64,000 nucleotides of DNA from Candidatus Omnitrophota bacterium (GTDB lineage: Bacteria > Ratteibacteria > UBA8468 > B48-G9 > DTJG01). The stretch lies in assembly GCA_023818965.1 (NCBI GenBank), contig JAMWCD010000005.1, positions 1-64,000 on the forward strand, written 5' to 3'. The position numbers were made by a program, and so were the translations under genes. Shown here in pieces: positions 19,252-28,710 of the stretch. Position 1 is the first letter of the stretch, and every line of letters begins with the position of its first letter. The notes below the pieces were generated by a model, which was given only the letters and a program-made list of their open reading frames with translations, was not told the DNA's origin and ran no database searches.

Positions 19252-21306
19252 CTATTTCACGGCATGAAGTATAAGGAATAAAGGAGCAAAAACCAGTGTT
19301 AATGTTGAAAGAAGTTTTACAACAACATGCAATGATGGTCCTGCAGTATCCTTGAATGGATCTCCAACCGTATCTCCAACAACTGCTGCCTTGTGAGCAA
19401 ATGAACCTTTTCCTCCGTAGGCACCTGCTTCAATGAATTTTTTTGCATTGTCCCATGCACCACCACCATTATTAAGAACAAGAGCAAGGATTACCCCGGC
19501 AATTGTTCCTACCATTAATGTTGCTCCGACTGCCTCTGGACCAAGAAAAACTCCGACAAGGAGTGGAACAATGACAACCGTTAAGCCAGGTAAAACCATT
19601 TCTTTCAGTGCTCCACGAGTACAGATATCGACTGCCTGGGCGTAATCAGGTTTTTCAGTTCCCTGAAGAATTCCTGGTTTTTCTTTAAATTGTTTACGGA
19701 CATTATTGATGATGTAATAGGCGGCATTTCCAACTGCCCTGATTGCAAAGGCAGAGAAAACAAATACAAGCACTGCTCCAAACATCGCACCGATAAAAAC
19801 AACAGGTTTCGCTAAATCAACTGATTTGATATGAACATCTGTCAGATAAGCAGAGAAAAGTAGAAATGCTGCCAGTGCAGCAGAGCCAACAGCATATCCC
19901 TTTGTCAATGCCTTTGTAGTATTTCCTATGGCGTCCAATCGATCTGTTCGTTTTCTTATATTTTCACTTGCTCCTGACATTTCAACAATTCCTCCGGCAT
20001 TATCAGTAATTGGTCCAAATGTGTCCATGGCAAGAATGTAAGCGCAGGTTGAAAGCATACCCATTGTTGCAACTGCAGTACCATAAAGACCTCCATCAGG
20101 AAGTCCTGTGGCTTTACCGAGATAGTAAGCAAGTAAAAGTGCTATTGAAATTACAATAACAGGTATTCCTGTGCATTCAAGTGCAACAGAAAAACCTGCG
20201 ATAATATTTGTTGCAGGACCTGTTTCAGATGCGCGTGCGATGGATTTTACAGGTCTATACCGATATTCAGTGTAGTATTGTGTAATTGAGACAAAGGCAT
20301 AACTGGTTAAAATTCCTATCAGTCCTGCAAGGAAGAAAAAAGTATGATATTCTGTTAAAAGGAGTTTTGTTGAAAGCCAGAAACCAATTGTTGCGAGTAT
20401 TGTTGTTACAAAATACCCACGATTCAATCCCTTTATCGGGTCTTCTTCTTCCTTTATTCGTACACTCATAATACCTATGATTGATGCAATAAGTCCAAAT
20501 GCACGTGCAACAAGTGGAAACATAATTCCATAAAGACCAAACACTGGATACAGTGCAATGCCAAGAATCATTGCTCCAATGTTTTCTGCTGCAGTGGATT
20601 CAAACAGGTCTGCTCCACGACCTGCGCAATCGCCAACATTATCTCCGACAAGGTCAGCAATAACAGCAGGATTTCTCGGATCATCTTCTGGAATACCTGC
20701 TTCAACTTTTCCAACAAGGTCTGCTCCAACATCGGCTGCCTTTGTATAAATTCCACCACCAAGCTGGGCAAAGAGTGCAACAAATGACGCACCAAAACCA
20801 AACCCAACAATAAGAAGCGGAACTTCAAGTGGATTTGCTGTTCCACCATAAAGCAAAAATATTCCTGCAACACCAAGAAGTGAGAGTGCTACAACAAGAA
20901 TTCCTGAAACTGCTCCACCTCTAAGTGCAGTGACAAGTGCTTCATTCATACTTCTTCCAGCAGCAGACGCAGCACGGGAGTTTGACCTTACTGAAATATA
21001 CATTCCCACATATCCTGAGATGGATGAACACATAGCACCGAGTATGAATGCAATTGATGTGTGCCATCCATAAGTAATTTTTCCACTAAAGGCATAGATG
21101 AGAAAAATGATCAGGGCAAGTGTGATTGATAAAACAGCGATTGTTGTATACTGTCTTTTGAGGAATGCTCCAGCACCTTCTTTAATGGCATTGGCAATTT
21201 CCTGCATTTTTTCATTTCCTGCGTCTTTTCTCAAGATGTCAAGGGCGAACAAAAAAGCAATAGCAATACTACCTAAACTGACCAGCATCACAAGATTAAA
21301 ATACAT
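19252..21306 (-). CDS. hppA: Membrane-bound proton-translocating pyrophosphatase (predicted K+-independent)
   Basis: EGAGAFLKRQYTTIAVL, DVGADLVGKVEAGIPEDDPRNPAVIADLVGDNVGDCAGRGADLFES, GNTTKALTKGYAVGSAAL, GDTVGDPFKDTAGPSLH. Confidence 0.95.
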   Translation of the reverse strand: MYFNLVMLVSLGSIAIAFLFALDILRKDAGNEKMQEIANAIKEGAGAFLKRQYTTIAVLSITLALIIFLIYAFSGKITYGWHTSIAFILGAMCSSISGYVGMYISVRSNSRAASAAGRSMNEALVTALRGGAVSGILVVALSLLGVAGIFLLYGGTANPLEVPLLIVGFGFGASFVALFAQLGGGIYTKAADVGADLVGKVEAGIPEDDPRNPAVIADLVGDNVGDCAGRGADLFESTAAENIGAMILGIALYPVFGLYGIMFPLVARAFGLIASIIGIMSVRIKEEEDPIKGLNRGYFVTTILATIGFWLSTKLLLTEYHTFFFLAGLIGILTSYAFVSITQYYTEYRYRPVKSIARASETGPATNIIAGFSVALECTGIPVIVISIALLLAYYLGKATGLPDGGLYGTAVATMGMLSTCAYILAMDTFGPITDNAGGIVEMSGASENIRKRTDRLDAIGNTTKALTKGYAVGSAALAAFLLFSAYLTDVHIKSVDLAKPVVFIGAMFGAVLVFVFSAFAIRAVGNAAYYIINNVRKQFKEKPGILQGTEKPDYAQAVDICTRGALKEMVLPGLTVVIVPLLVGVFLGPEAVGATLMVGTIAGVILALVLNNGGGAWDNAKKFIEAGAYGGKGSFAHKAAVVGDTVGDPFKDTAGPSLHVVVKLLSTLTLVFAPLFLILHAVK

Positions 21307-21391
21307 ATTTCCCCCTTTTTGATTTTTGAAACTTGAAATTGGCAATTATTTTAACACTGTTTGAAAATTTTTCAAGTGCACAAATTCAAAG

Positions 21392-21412
21392 ATGTTTTTT
21401 TCCGAAAAACAT
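21392..21412. other. Short perfect hairpin (atgttttt/aaaaacat) between divergent genes
   Basis: 8-bp stem, 5-nt loop upstream of the 21442 gene. Confidence 0.4.
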
Positions 21413-21441
21413 GATATTATAAGAGATACAGGGGGATAATT

Positions 21442-24400
21442 ATGGGTAAATTATTATCGAAGAGTTCTTTGATTTTTCTTTTTTCATTCTTTTGTTATGC
21501 AGGAAGCATTTCAATATCTTACAGAGGGCTTGATAATGTGCATTTAAATTTTTCTGACCGGGAATCAACTGATTCAACAATAGTCCTTACTGTAGAACCA
21601 GGTGGTGAAGCACTTTATTCAAAAAAACTTCCTCCTGGAGGAGGAACAATTGAAGAGAACTTTCATCATACGGGTTTATCAAAGGGGACTTACACATACA
21701 AATTATATGCTGATTCAGAATTAAGGGCAACAGAACAAGTTACAATAGATGGAACAATTGGAGGGACACTGCTTTTTGATGAGACGATAAATGATGCTGC
21801 TATTGTTGCGGGAAATGTTATTGTTCCAGCAGGCAGGTCGCTCACAGTTAATGGAAATCTTACTGCTCTATCGGGTTTCAATCTTATTGATTGTTATGGG
21901 GTTGTATCTTTTTCTGAAGGAATTTCTATCAATGGAATTGGTGTTTATTTATACAACAATCCTGTTAGTATTAAAAATATTAAAGGACTTTCTGGTCTTG
22001 ACTGGCTTCGTTTATATTCTGGCGCATCTGGTTCTTCTATTGAAAACTGTGAAGGTTTTGATCTGATAGTCGGAAACAATACTTCTGCATCAGTGAAAAG
22101 GTCACTTGTTGGTATTAATATTGACGGTGATAATGCATCAATATCAGTAATGGATTCAACAGTATCCCTTGTTTTCTTTCAGGAGGATTTATCAAAGACG
22201 AACATTGACCTGAAAGATAGTACGATACTTCTTTGTGAAGAGATTGATAATGCTAAAAATTTCAATGCCTCAAATTGCTTATGGAGATATCCATTAGATG
22301 TGATAGGTGGGCAACCAGTATTTGAGAACTGTGAATTTGTTTACCAGGTTACTTTCAGAGGAAGAAACGAGGCGATGTTTACCAATTGTGTTTTTGGGGA
22401 TATGGTTCAGTTCAATGATTGGGGTGCTGGAACTAATCCGAAATGGTCTGATAGTTCTTCTATGCAACCAAATTTTTCTGGTTGTAGTTTTGTTGGTAGA
22501 ATTGGTCCTGTTTTTCCTTATATGAATCCTTCTGGAAAGGTGAATTTAGGTTCAAATAATTACTTTGGAGATAAAAACCCTGATTTTGAATGGTTTTCAC
22601 TAAACGCTGGTTTTCCTCTTGAACCGCAGGCAGGATGGTTTCTTCATAGGGGTGTTCCTGTAAATAAGAATCATTTTGAGTTAAGTAACTGGGTTAATTC
22701 AGGAACTCAAATGAAAAATCAAAAAACTCTTCCTTCTATCTGGTTGAATGATTATGTGGTTGGACAAAACTGTCTTCCCTATGCAAAATTTTCCAATCCT
22801 ACAAGGAATTATGTTCTTTTGAAAGGACAGGAAACACTTGTTTCTCTTGATGTAGCAACAAACTATGAAAGTATTTCAGGAGTAAAATTTACAGCAATTT
22901 TTGATGGTCAGGAGATACTGCCTGAAAATCCAGGTGTTGTTTTACACAGGGATATCTCAAAGTATGCAAAGGATGTATTTTATGGAAACACGACAGTCAA
23001 TTTCATTTTACCACCAACAGATAAAGATAACGTAGAACTTAAGATAATGATGGACACAACAAATATAAATGGATTCGATGAAGCACAGGGAAAGGGCGAA
23101 AGAATTATTTTAGATACGTTTCTACAATTTAAAGATTCCTATGGAAGGCAGTTAAATATTGTTGTTCAACCTGTTCAGTTGTTTATAACTGGATATACGA
23201 CAAAAATGCCAAATGCTACAGCAGTGGTAAACTCACTAAAGAAACTTATTCCTGCAATGTTGCCAATTTCACAGGATGACTTGCATATAATATCAGCACC
23301 AGTGACGACATTTTATGGTGGAATACTTTCAATGTTCAGTACAACTGCATTATTAAATAGAATAGCCAACTATCTTGCCACAGCACAGGGATTTATAAAT
23401 ACAACTGCCTCAATTGGTGACTGGGTAAGTGGAAAAGAGACAGCGAGGGTTGATTTTGTTGTTGCTGTACTACCCAATGGAGTGCTTGGACAGGGAGTCA
23501 CAGGAGCAAATTTAAGTTTGAGAAGAGGGGTAGTATTTGTAGATGAGAATTATCCAGATGCTGCCTTACATGAAATGGGTCATGGAATTGGTTTATATAC
23601 AGGAACAGAACAATATGACCAGTTTCCGCCCACAGGACTGCCAGTTGAAGGATTAACTGCATTTATCAATGAGCCATCAGCATCAAATTCTATAAATGGT
23701 TTCAGAAACAGGTTTTTACATTTTCCAAGAAAAGAGCATTCCTGGTATGAAGATAAATTCTGGTTTGACATTATGGGTTCAGGAAATTTAAGCTGGCCTA
23801 TCTGGACAACATTTTCTGCCTTCAGAAATTATTTTCAATCATATCTTGGTGTTAAGACAAAATCAATCCAGTACAGTTATTCAAAAGTTCCGTCAGGTTA
23901 TAGGAGAATTTTTATATCAGCAGAAACAGAAAAAACATCTTATGCTGGTTATGGTTATAAGATTGTGCAGGGAACTATAAAGAGTTTTGATATTACTGAT
24001 TTTGCCACAGGTAAGATAGATGTTCCTGTTTTTTGGGATGATGATAATTGCGCAAGCAATGATTATAAAATTGTTTGCTATGATGAATATGGAACGATAA
24101 TTCACTGGAAGTTATTTACAGTTGTAACTCCCTATCCATCGTATACTGGTTATGTGAACTGGCCAGAAGAAAGTAGCTGGTATGGAACATTTGATATACC
24201 AGAAAACACAAAAAAATTCAAGATTTATACAAGGAATGATGAAAACATTTTTGAAGTAAATTCTACTGATTATGAAGGAATAAAAATAAGTTCACCAGTG
24301 CAAGGGGTAGCATTAACAGATAGTGTAGAAATTTCATGGATGGCAAGTCAGACAAAGTCATCACAGGAACTGAATTATATTGTAATGGCAAGTAATGATG

Positions 24401-25686
24401 GAGGGAATACCTGGTTTCCCATAAGTATCCCTACAGAGCAATCAAAAATAACAATACCAACAGATTTTCTTCACTCATCAAATAACATAATTTTCAAGGT
24501 AATAGGAAGTAATGGACTTGGAAATGTTTCAGATGAGGTAAGCGGATTAAAAATAGAAAACAGGAAGCCAAAGGCAATAATAAAGATGCCGAAAGATGGA
24601 TGGATAGGAGAGAAAGGTACAAAATGGGAATTAAAGGGATATGGAGAGGATATAGAGGATGGAATAATCGCAAGTGGTATATGGACATCTTCAATAGATG
24701 GTAGAATAAACACAGATACAGATGTAATATTAAGCCCAGGAAAACACACATTGACATTTGAGGTAGAGGATAGTGGTGGATTAAAAGATAGTGCAAGTAT
24801 AGAAATGGAGGTAAAGGAGATTGAGCAAGTAGATTTAGGGATAAGAGAAGGAGATTTAAGTGTTATTATAGAAGGCAAAGACCCATTAAATACATCACCA
24901 GTACAATGGTTAAAGAAAGATGGAACACACAGGGTAATTTTAAGAATACAAAACACAGGCACAGACACAATTTTCACCTGTTCACTTTACATTACAGAGC
25001 CAGGACAGTTAGAAAGGTTGCTGGGAAGTAAAAATTTTGTGGCAGAACCATTTGAAGAGGAAGTAATAAGCGAGACATTTATAGCAGGAAGGGAAGGACA
25101 ATACCAGATAAGGGGAGAGATTACAAACATAGTGCCAGAAGATACAAATTCAGGTAATAACCAGAGAATATGGGTATATCAAACAAAGCCGAAATTACCA
25201 GTAATAGGAATAAGTCCTGAAACAGTTGATTTTGGAAGTGCCAGGAGTAAGAAACAGGGATATATTTTGATACGGAATTATGGAGATGCGAATTTACAGA
25301 TTACAAATTTGGCTCTGACAGGAGCAAATGCTGGTGAATTTTCTTTTGATGATAGTATTTTACAGCAACAGGTTTTGCCTGATAATAATATTTTTGTTTC
25401 AGTTTATTTCAATCCAGCATCAACAGGTACAAAAAATGCTATTTTAAACATCAGTTCAAATGACAGTACAAACTCTGCTATTTCAGTGAATTTGACAGGG
25501 ATATGCAATGGTTTACTTGGAGATATCAATGGAGGTGGAGTAGATATTTCTGATGTTATATTGTGTTTGAGAATGGCGATAGGCATAGACCCAGTGGATA
25601 TTGAATCAGCAGATATGAATGATGATGGGGTTATTGACATCAGTGATGTGATTTTGATATTAAGGAAGGCAATAGGTTTAGATTGA
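21442..25686 (+). CDS. Large secreted zincin-like multidomain protein with CARDB-like, choice-of-anchor-D-like and C-terminal dockerin-like domains
   Basis: 1414 aa; HEMGHGIGLY at codons 23569-23583 onward; ISPETVDFGSARSKKQGYILIRNYGDANLQI; duplicated DxNxDGxxDISDVIL(C/I)LR.AIG motifs at C-terminus. Confidence 0.8.
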   Translation: MGKLLSKSSLIFLFSFFCYAGSISISYRGLDNVHLNFSDRESTDSTIVLTVEPGGEALYSKKLPPGGGTIEENFHHTGLSKGTYTYKLYADSELRATEQVTIDGTIGGTLLFDETINDAAIVAGNVIVPAGRSLTVNGNLTALSGFNLIDCYGVVSFSEGISINGIGVYLYNNPVSIKNIKGLSGLDWLRLYSGASGSSIENCEGFDLIVGNNTSASVKRSLVGINIDGDNASISVMDSTVSLVFFQEDLSKTNIDLKDSTILLCEEIDNAKNFNASNCLWRYPLDVIGGQPVFENCEFVYQVTFRGRNEAMFTNCVFGDMVQFNDWGAGTNPKWSDSSSMQPNFSGCSFVGRIGPVFPYMNPSGKVNLGSNNYFGDKNPDFEWFSLNAGFPLEPQAGWFLHRGVPVNKNHFELSNWVNSGTQMKNQKTLPSIWLNDYVVGQNCLPYAKFSNPTRNYVLLKGQETLVSLDVATNYESISGVKFTAIFDGQEILPENPGVVLHRDISKYAKDVFYGNTTVNFILPPTDKDNVELKIMMDTTNINGFDEAQGKGERIILDTFLQFKDSYGRQLNIVVQPVQLFITGYTTKMPNATAVVNSLKKLIPAMLPISQDDLHIISAPVTTFYGGILSMFSTTALLNRIANYLATAQGFINTTASIGDWVSGKETARVDFVVAVLPNGVLGQGVTGANLSLRRGVVFVDENYPDAALHEMGHGIGLYTGTEQYDQFPPTGLPVEGLTAFINEPSASNSINGFRNRFLHFPRKEHSWYEDKFWFDIMGSGNLSWPIWTTFSAFRNYFQSYLGVKTKSIQYSYSKVPSGYRRIFISAETEKTSYAGYGYKIVQGTIKSFDITDFATGKIDVPVFWDDDNCASNDYKIVCYDEYGTIIHWKLFTVVTPYPSYTGYVNWPEESSWYGTFDIPENTKKFKIYTRNDENIFEVNSTDYEGIKISSPVQGVALTDSVEISWMASQTKSSQELNYIVMASNDGGNTWFPISIPTEQSKITIPTDFLHSSNNIIFKVIGSNGLGNVSDEVSGLKIENRKPKAIIKMPKDGWIGEKGTKWELKGYGEDIEDGIIASGIWTSSIDGRINTDTDVILSPGKHTLTFEVEDSGGLKDSASIEMEVKEIEQVDLGIREGDLSVIIEGKDPLNTSPVQWLKKDGTHRVILRIQNTGTDTIFTCSLYITEPGQLERLLGSKNFVAEPFEEEVISETFIAGREGQYQIRGEITNIVPEDTNSGNNQRIWVYQTKPKLPVIGISPETVDFGSARSKKQGYILIRNYGDANLQITNLALTGANAGEFSFDDSILQQQVLPDNNIFVSVYFNPASTGTKNAILNISSNDSTNSAISVNLTGICNGLLGDINGGGVDISDVILCLRMAIGIDPVDIESADMNDDGVIDISDVILILRKAIGLD

Positions 25687-25809
25687 AATGTGTTGATTAC
25701 AAGAATTCATTGTTTTTCTCATCTTATTCTGCATATTAATGCTTCATAAAAACCCGACACTTTCCAATTAACGAAATTTTGAGATTTGCAATTGCAGGGG
25801 TTATAATTA

Positions 25810-25853
25810 TTTATCTCAATTGCAATGACAAATTTATCTCGATTGCAATGACA
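25810..25853. repeat. Two tandem copies of tttatctc(a/g)attgcaatgaca, period 23 bp
   Basis: Copies at 25810-25830 and 25833-25853 with one mismatch. Confidence 0.8.
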
Positions 25854-25862
25854 GGAATGAAT

Positions 25863-28415
25863 ATGATAAAAATGAAGCAAAAAGAAATACCTGATTTTGA
25901 TTATTCTGGCTTGTCGCAGGAGGAAATTCTCAAGATACTCAATACCTCAATCAAGGGTCTTGATACAGAAGAAGCAGAAAAACGGCTTGCAGAATTTGGT
26001 TACAATGAACTTTACAGAAAAAAAAGACATTCCATAATTTTTGAAATCTTTTCAAAATTTTTAAATCCACTTGTTATTGTCCTTATTGTTATTGCGATTT
26101 TTTCGATTGTTTTCGGCGAAATAACAAGCGCAGTTCTTGTTATTTTGATGGCTATCGGAAGTGTGGCACTTTCTTTTTTCCAGGAACATCGGGCAGGAAT
26201 AGAAGCAGAGAAATTGAGCGAAATGGTGCGACCAACAGCAACTGTTTACAGAAATGGCGTGAAAAAGGAAATACCGATAAAAGAAATTGTTGTTGGTGAT
26301 ATTGTGTATCTTTCAGCAGGTGATATGGTACCTGCTGACTTAAGAATTATTTCCTGCAAGGACCTGTTCGTCAACCAGGCTTCACTAACAGGAGAATCTT
26401 TCCCTGTTGAGAAAATAGCAGGACCTGTTCAGACCAAAAGCAGGTACCCAGCAGATTTATTAAATATTGCGTTTATGGGTTCAAGTGTTGTTAGTGGTAC
26501 TGGGCTTGGTGTTGTGATAAAAACTGGCTTAAGAACTCAGTTTGGGCTTGTCTCCCGAAAATTATCATCAATTTCAGAGGAGACGAGTTTTGACAGGGGT
26601 GTACGTTCTTTCACCTGGCTTATGATAAGATTTATGCTTGTTCTGGTAGTTGTAATATTTGTTATTAATGTTGTTACCAAAGGAGATATTTTACAGTCGT
26701 TTCTTTTTGCTCTTGCTGTTTCAGTGGGTCTTACTCCTGAAATGCTTCCAATGCTTGTGGCTGTTAATCTTTCAAAGGGCGCTATTGCAATGAGCAAAAA
26801 GGATGTCATTGTGAAACGACTCAGTTCAATTCAGAATTTTGGTGCAATGGATGTTCTTTGTACTGATAAAACAGGTACCCTGACAATTGATGAAATTATC
26901 CTTGAAATTTACTGCAATGTAGCAAGGGAAGAGAGCGAAGAAGTGCTGCAGTTTGCTTACATTAACAGTTATTATCAAACAGGTTTGAAAAATGTTCTCG
27001 ACAGGGCAGTGTTGAAATATAAAGAATTGACAATATACCAGTATAAAAAAATTGATGAAATCCCCTTTGATTTTTCAAGAAAAATGATGTCAGTTGTTGT
27101 TGAAATGGATGGCAGACATCGCCTTATTACCAAGGGTGCACCAGAGGAAGTTTTCAAAAGATGCCTGAAGTATGAACTTGATGATGAAATTTTTGACATT
27201 GAACCACTTATACTTGCTGATTTGAAACTTGAATATGAACATTTGAGTGCTCAGGGATTTAGGGTGCTTGCGATTGCATACCGGGATTTTGATATTCCAA
27301 AGGAATCGTATTCAAAAAATGATGAAAATGAAATGATTCTTAAGGGTTATGTGGCTTTTCTTGACCCGCCGAAGCCAACCGCAAAGGAAACAATACAGGC
27401 ACTGAGAAATCGTGGTATTGAACTGAAAGTACTTACAGGAGATAATGAACTTGTTACACGTCATATATGCAATGAGGTTGGTCTTGATGTTAGGAATATG
27501 TTGACAGGAGAACAGATTGAGAATATGAGTGAACAACAATTGGTTGAAGCAGTAAAAAATGTTACTGTTTTTTCTCGTCTTTCACCACTTCAAAAGGAAC
27601 AAATTATCAGGGCATTACACAAAAACAATCATACTGTTGGCTATCTTGGTGATGGTATCAATGATGCTCTTGCTTTAAAGGCAGCCGACGTCGGAATTTC
27701 AGTTGATAATGCGGCTGATATTGCAAAGGAATCTGCTGATATCATTTTGCTTCAAAAAAGTTTGACAGTTCTTGAGGATGGAGTTGTTGAGGGTCGTAAA
27801 ACATTTGGCAATATCTTAAAGTATATTAAAATGGGTTCAAGTTCAAACTTTGGAAACATGTTCAGTATGACAGGAGCAAGTATTTTTTTACCTTTCCTTC
27901 CGATGCTGCCCATTCAAATTCTGTTAAACAACTTTTTGTATGATTTATCGCAGGTTGCAATACCCTCAGACGATGTTGACGAAGAATATCTTCAAAAAGC
28001 AAGACCATGGAACATTGGATACATAAAAAGATTTATGATTGTTATGGGACCAGTAAGTTCTGTTTTTGATTTCATTACATTCGGTGTTTTATGGTTTATT
28101 TTCCATGCTTCAGAGTCATTTTTTCATACTGGCTGGTTTCTTGAGTCCCTTTTAACTCAGACACTGGTGATTCATGTTATTCGGACTGGAAAAATTCCAT
28201 TTGTTGAAAGTAAGCCAAGTCCTTTTCTCATTTTTACTTCAATTTACATTGTTACTGTAGGACTTTTTATTCCATTTACTCCACTTGGAGCACGTTTTGG
28301 CTTTGTGATACCACCGGCTCTGTATTTTCTTGCGCTGTTTATCATTGTTTTTAGTTATCTGTTCTGTGTGCAACTTGTGAAGCAATGGTTTATAAAAAAA
28401 TATGGTTATGAGTGA
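25863..28415 (+). CDS. mgtA: P-type ATPase, magnesium-translocating (MgtA-like, P3B)
   Basis: LCTDKTGTLTIDEI, MLTGDN-type motif (VLTGDNELVTRHI), GDGINDALALKAADVGISV; C-terminus NNFLYDLSQVAIPSDDVDEEYLQKARPWNI typical of MgtA. Start ATG 25863 preferred over TTG 25779. Confidence 0.88.
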   Translation: MIKMKQKEIPDFDYSGLSQEEILKILNTSIKGLDTEEAEKRLAEFGYNELYRKKRHSIIFEIFSKFLNPLVIVLIVIAIFSIVFGEITSAVLVILMAIGSVALSFFQEHRAGIEAEKLSEMVRPTATVYRNGVKKEIPIKEIVVGDIVYLSAGDMVPADLRIISCKDLFVNQASLTGESFPVEKIAGPVQTKSRYPADLLNIAFMGSSVVSGTGLGVVIKTGLRTQFGLVSRKLSSISEETSFDRGVRSFTWLMIRFMLVLVVVIFVINVVTKGDILQSFLFALAVSVGLTPEMLPMLVAVNLSKGAIAMSKKDVIVKRLSSIQNFGAMDVLCTDKTGTLTIDEIILEIYCNVAREESEEVLQFAYINSYYQTGLKNVLDRAVLKYKELTIYQYKKIDEIPFDFSRKMMSVVVEMDGRHRLITKGAPEEVFKRCLKYELDDEIFDIEPLILADLKLEYEHLSAQGFRVLAIAYRDFDIPKESYSKNDENEMILKGYVAFLDPPKPTAKETIQALRNRGIELKVLTGDNELVTRHICNEVGLDVRNMLTGEQIENMSEQQLVEAVKNVTVFSRLSPLQKEQIIRALHKNNHTVGYLGDGINDALALKAADVGISVDNAADIAKESADIILLQKSLTVLEDGVVEGRKTFGNILKYIKMGSSSNFGNMFSMTGASIFLPFLPMLPIQILLNNFLYDLSQVAIPSDDVDEEYLQKARPWNIGYIKRFMIVMGPVSSVFDFITFGVLWFIFHASESFFHTGWFLESLLTQTLVIHVIRTGKIPFVESKPSPFLIFTSIYIVTVGLFIPFTPLGARFGFVIPPALYFLALFIIVFSYLFCVQLVKQWFIKKYGYE

Positions 28416-28710
28416 AAAAGCCATCAGGGTGAAATTTTTGAATTCTAAACCTGTAATCTCTTTAAATGTCCAGATCTCTGGAAAGTCCAGAAAAAATTGA
28501 TCAAGAAGAAACTTCCTCATTGGGTTATTTTTATCTACATCTTTTTCCTGTGTAGAAGCGACGAAATTATGGGCAAGTGGGAGTTTCTATCAAGCAGCGA
28601 ATAAGAGAAATTAAGAGTTGTAAGATTAAAAAATTTGTGGTTTAATCTGTGTAATCATTATTTGAAAATCTGCATGATAAGAAACACTGAACATTAAACA
28701 GGGAGGCAAA

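Noticed and set aside
24471-24977. 168-aa minus-strand ORF inside the large secreted protein gene
   Set aside because: Antisense to a clearly coding frame; low-complexity Ile/Ser/Pro/Leu composition; explained by the unusual codon usage of the sense strand.
25779-25862. N-terminal extension MRFAIAGVIIIYLNCNDKFISIAMTGMN of the P-type ATPase
   Set aside because: Starts at TTG and is partly encoded by the tandem repeat; MgtA-like homology begins after ATG 25863.
28416-28710. Possible small ORF or RNA gene in the intergenic region before the third DUF4838 gene
   Set aside because: The only ORF (28239-28520 minus) is mostly antisense to mgtA; no convincing structure or conserved motif seen by eye.
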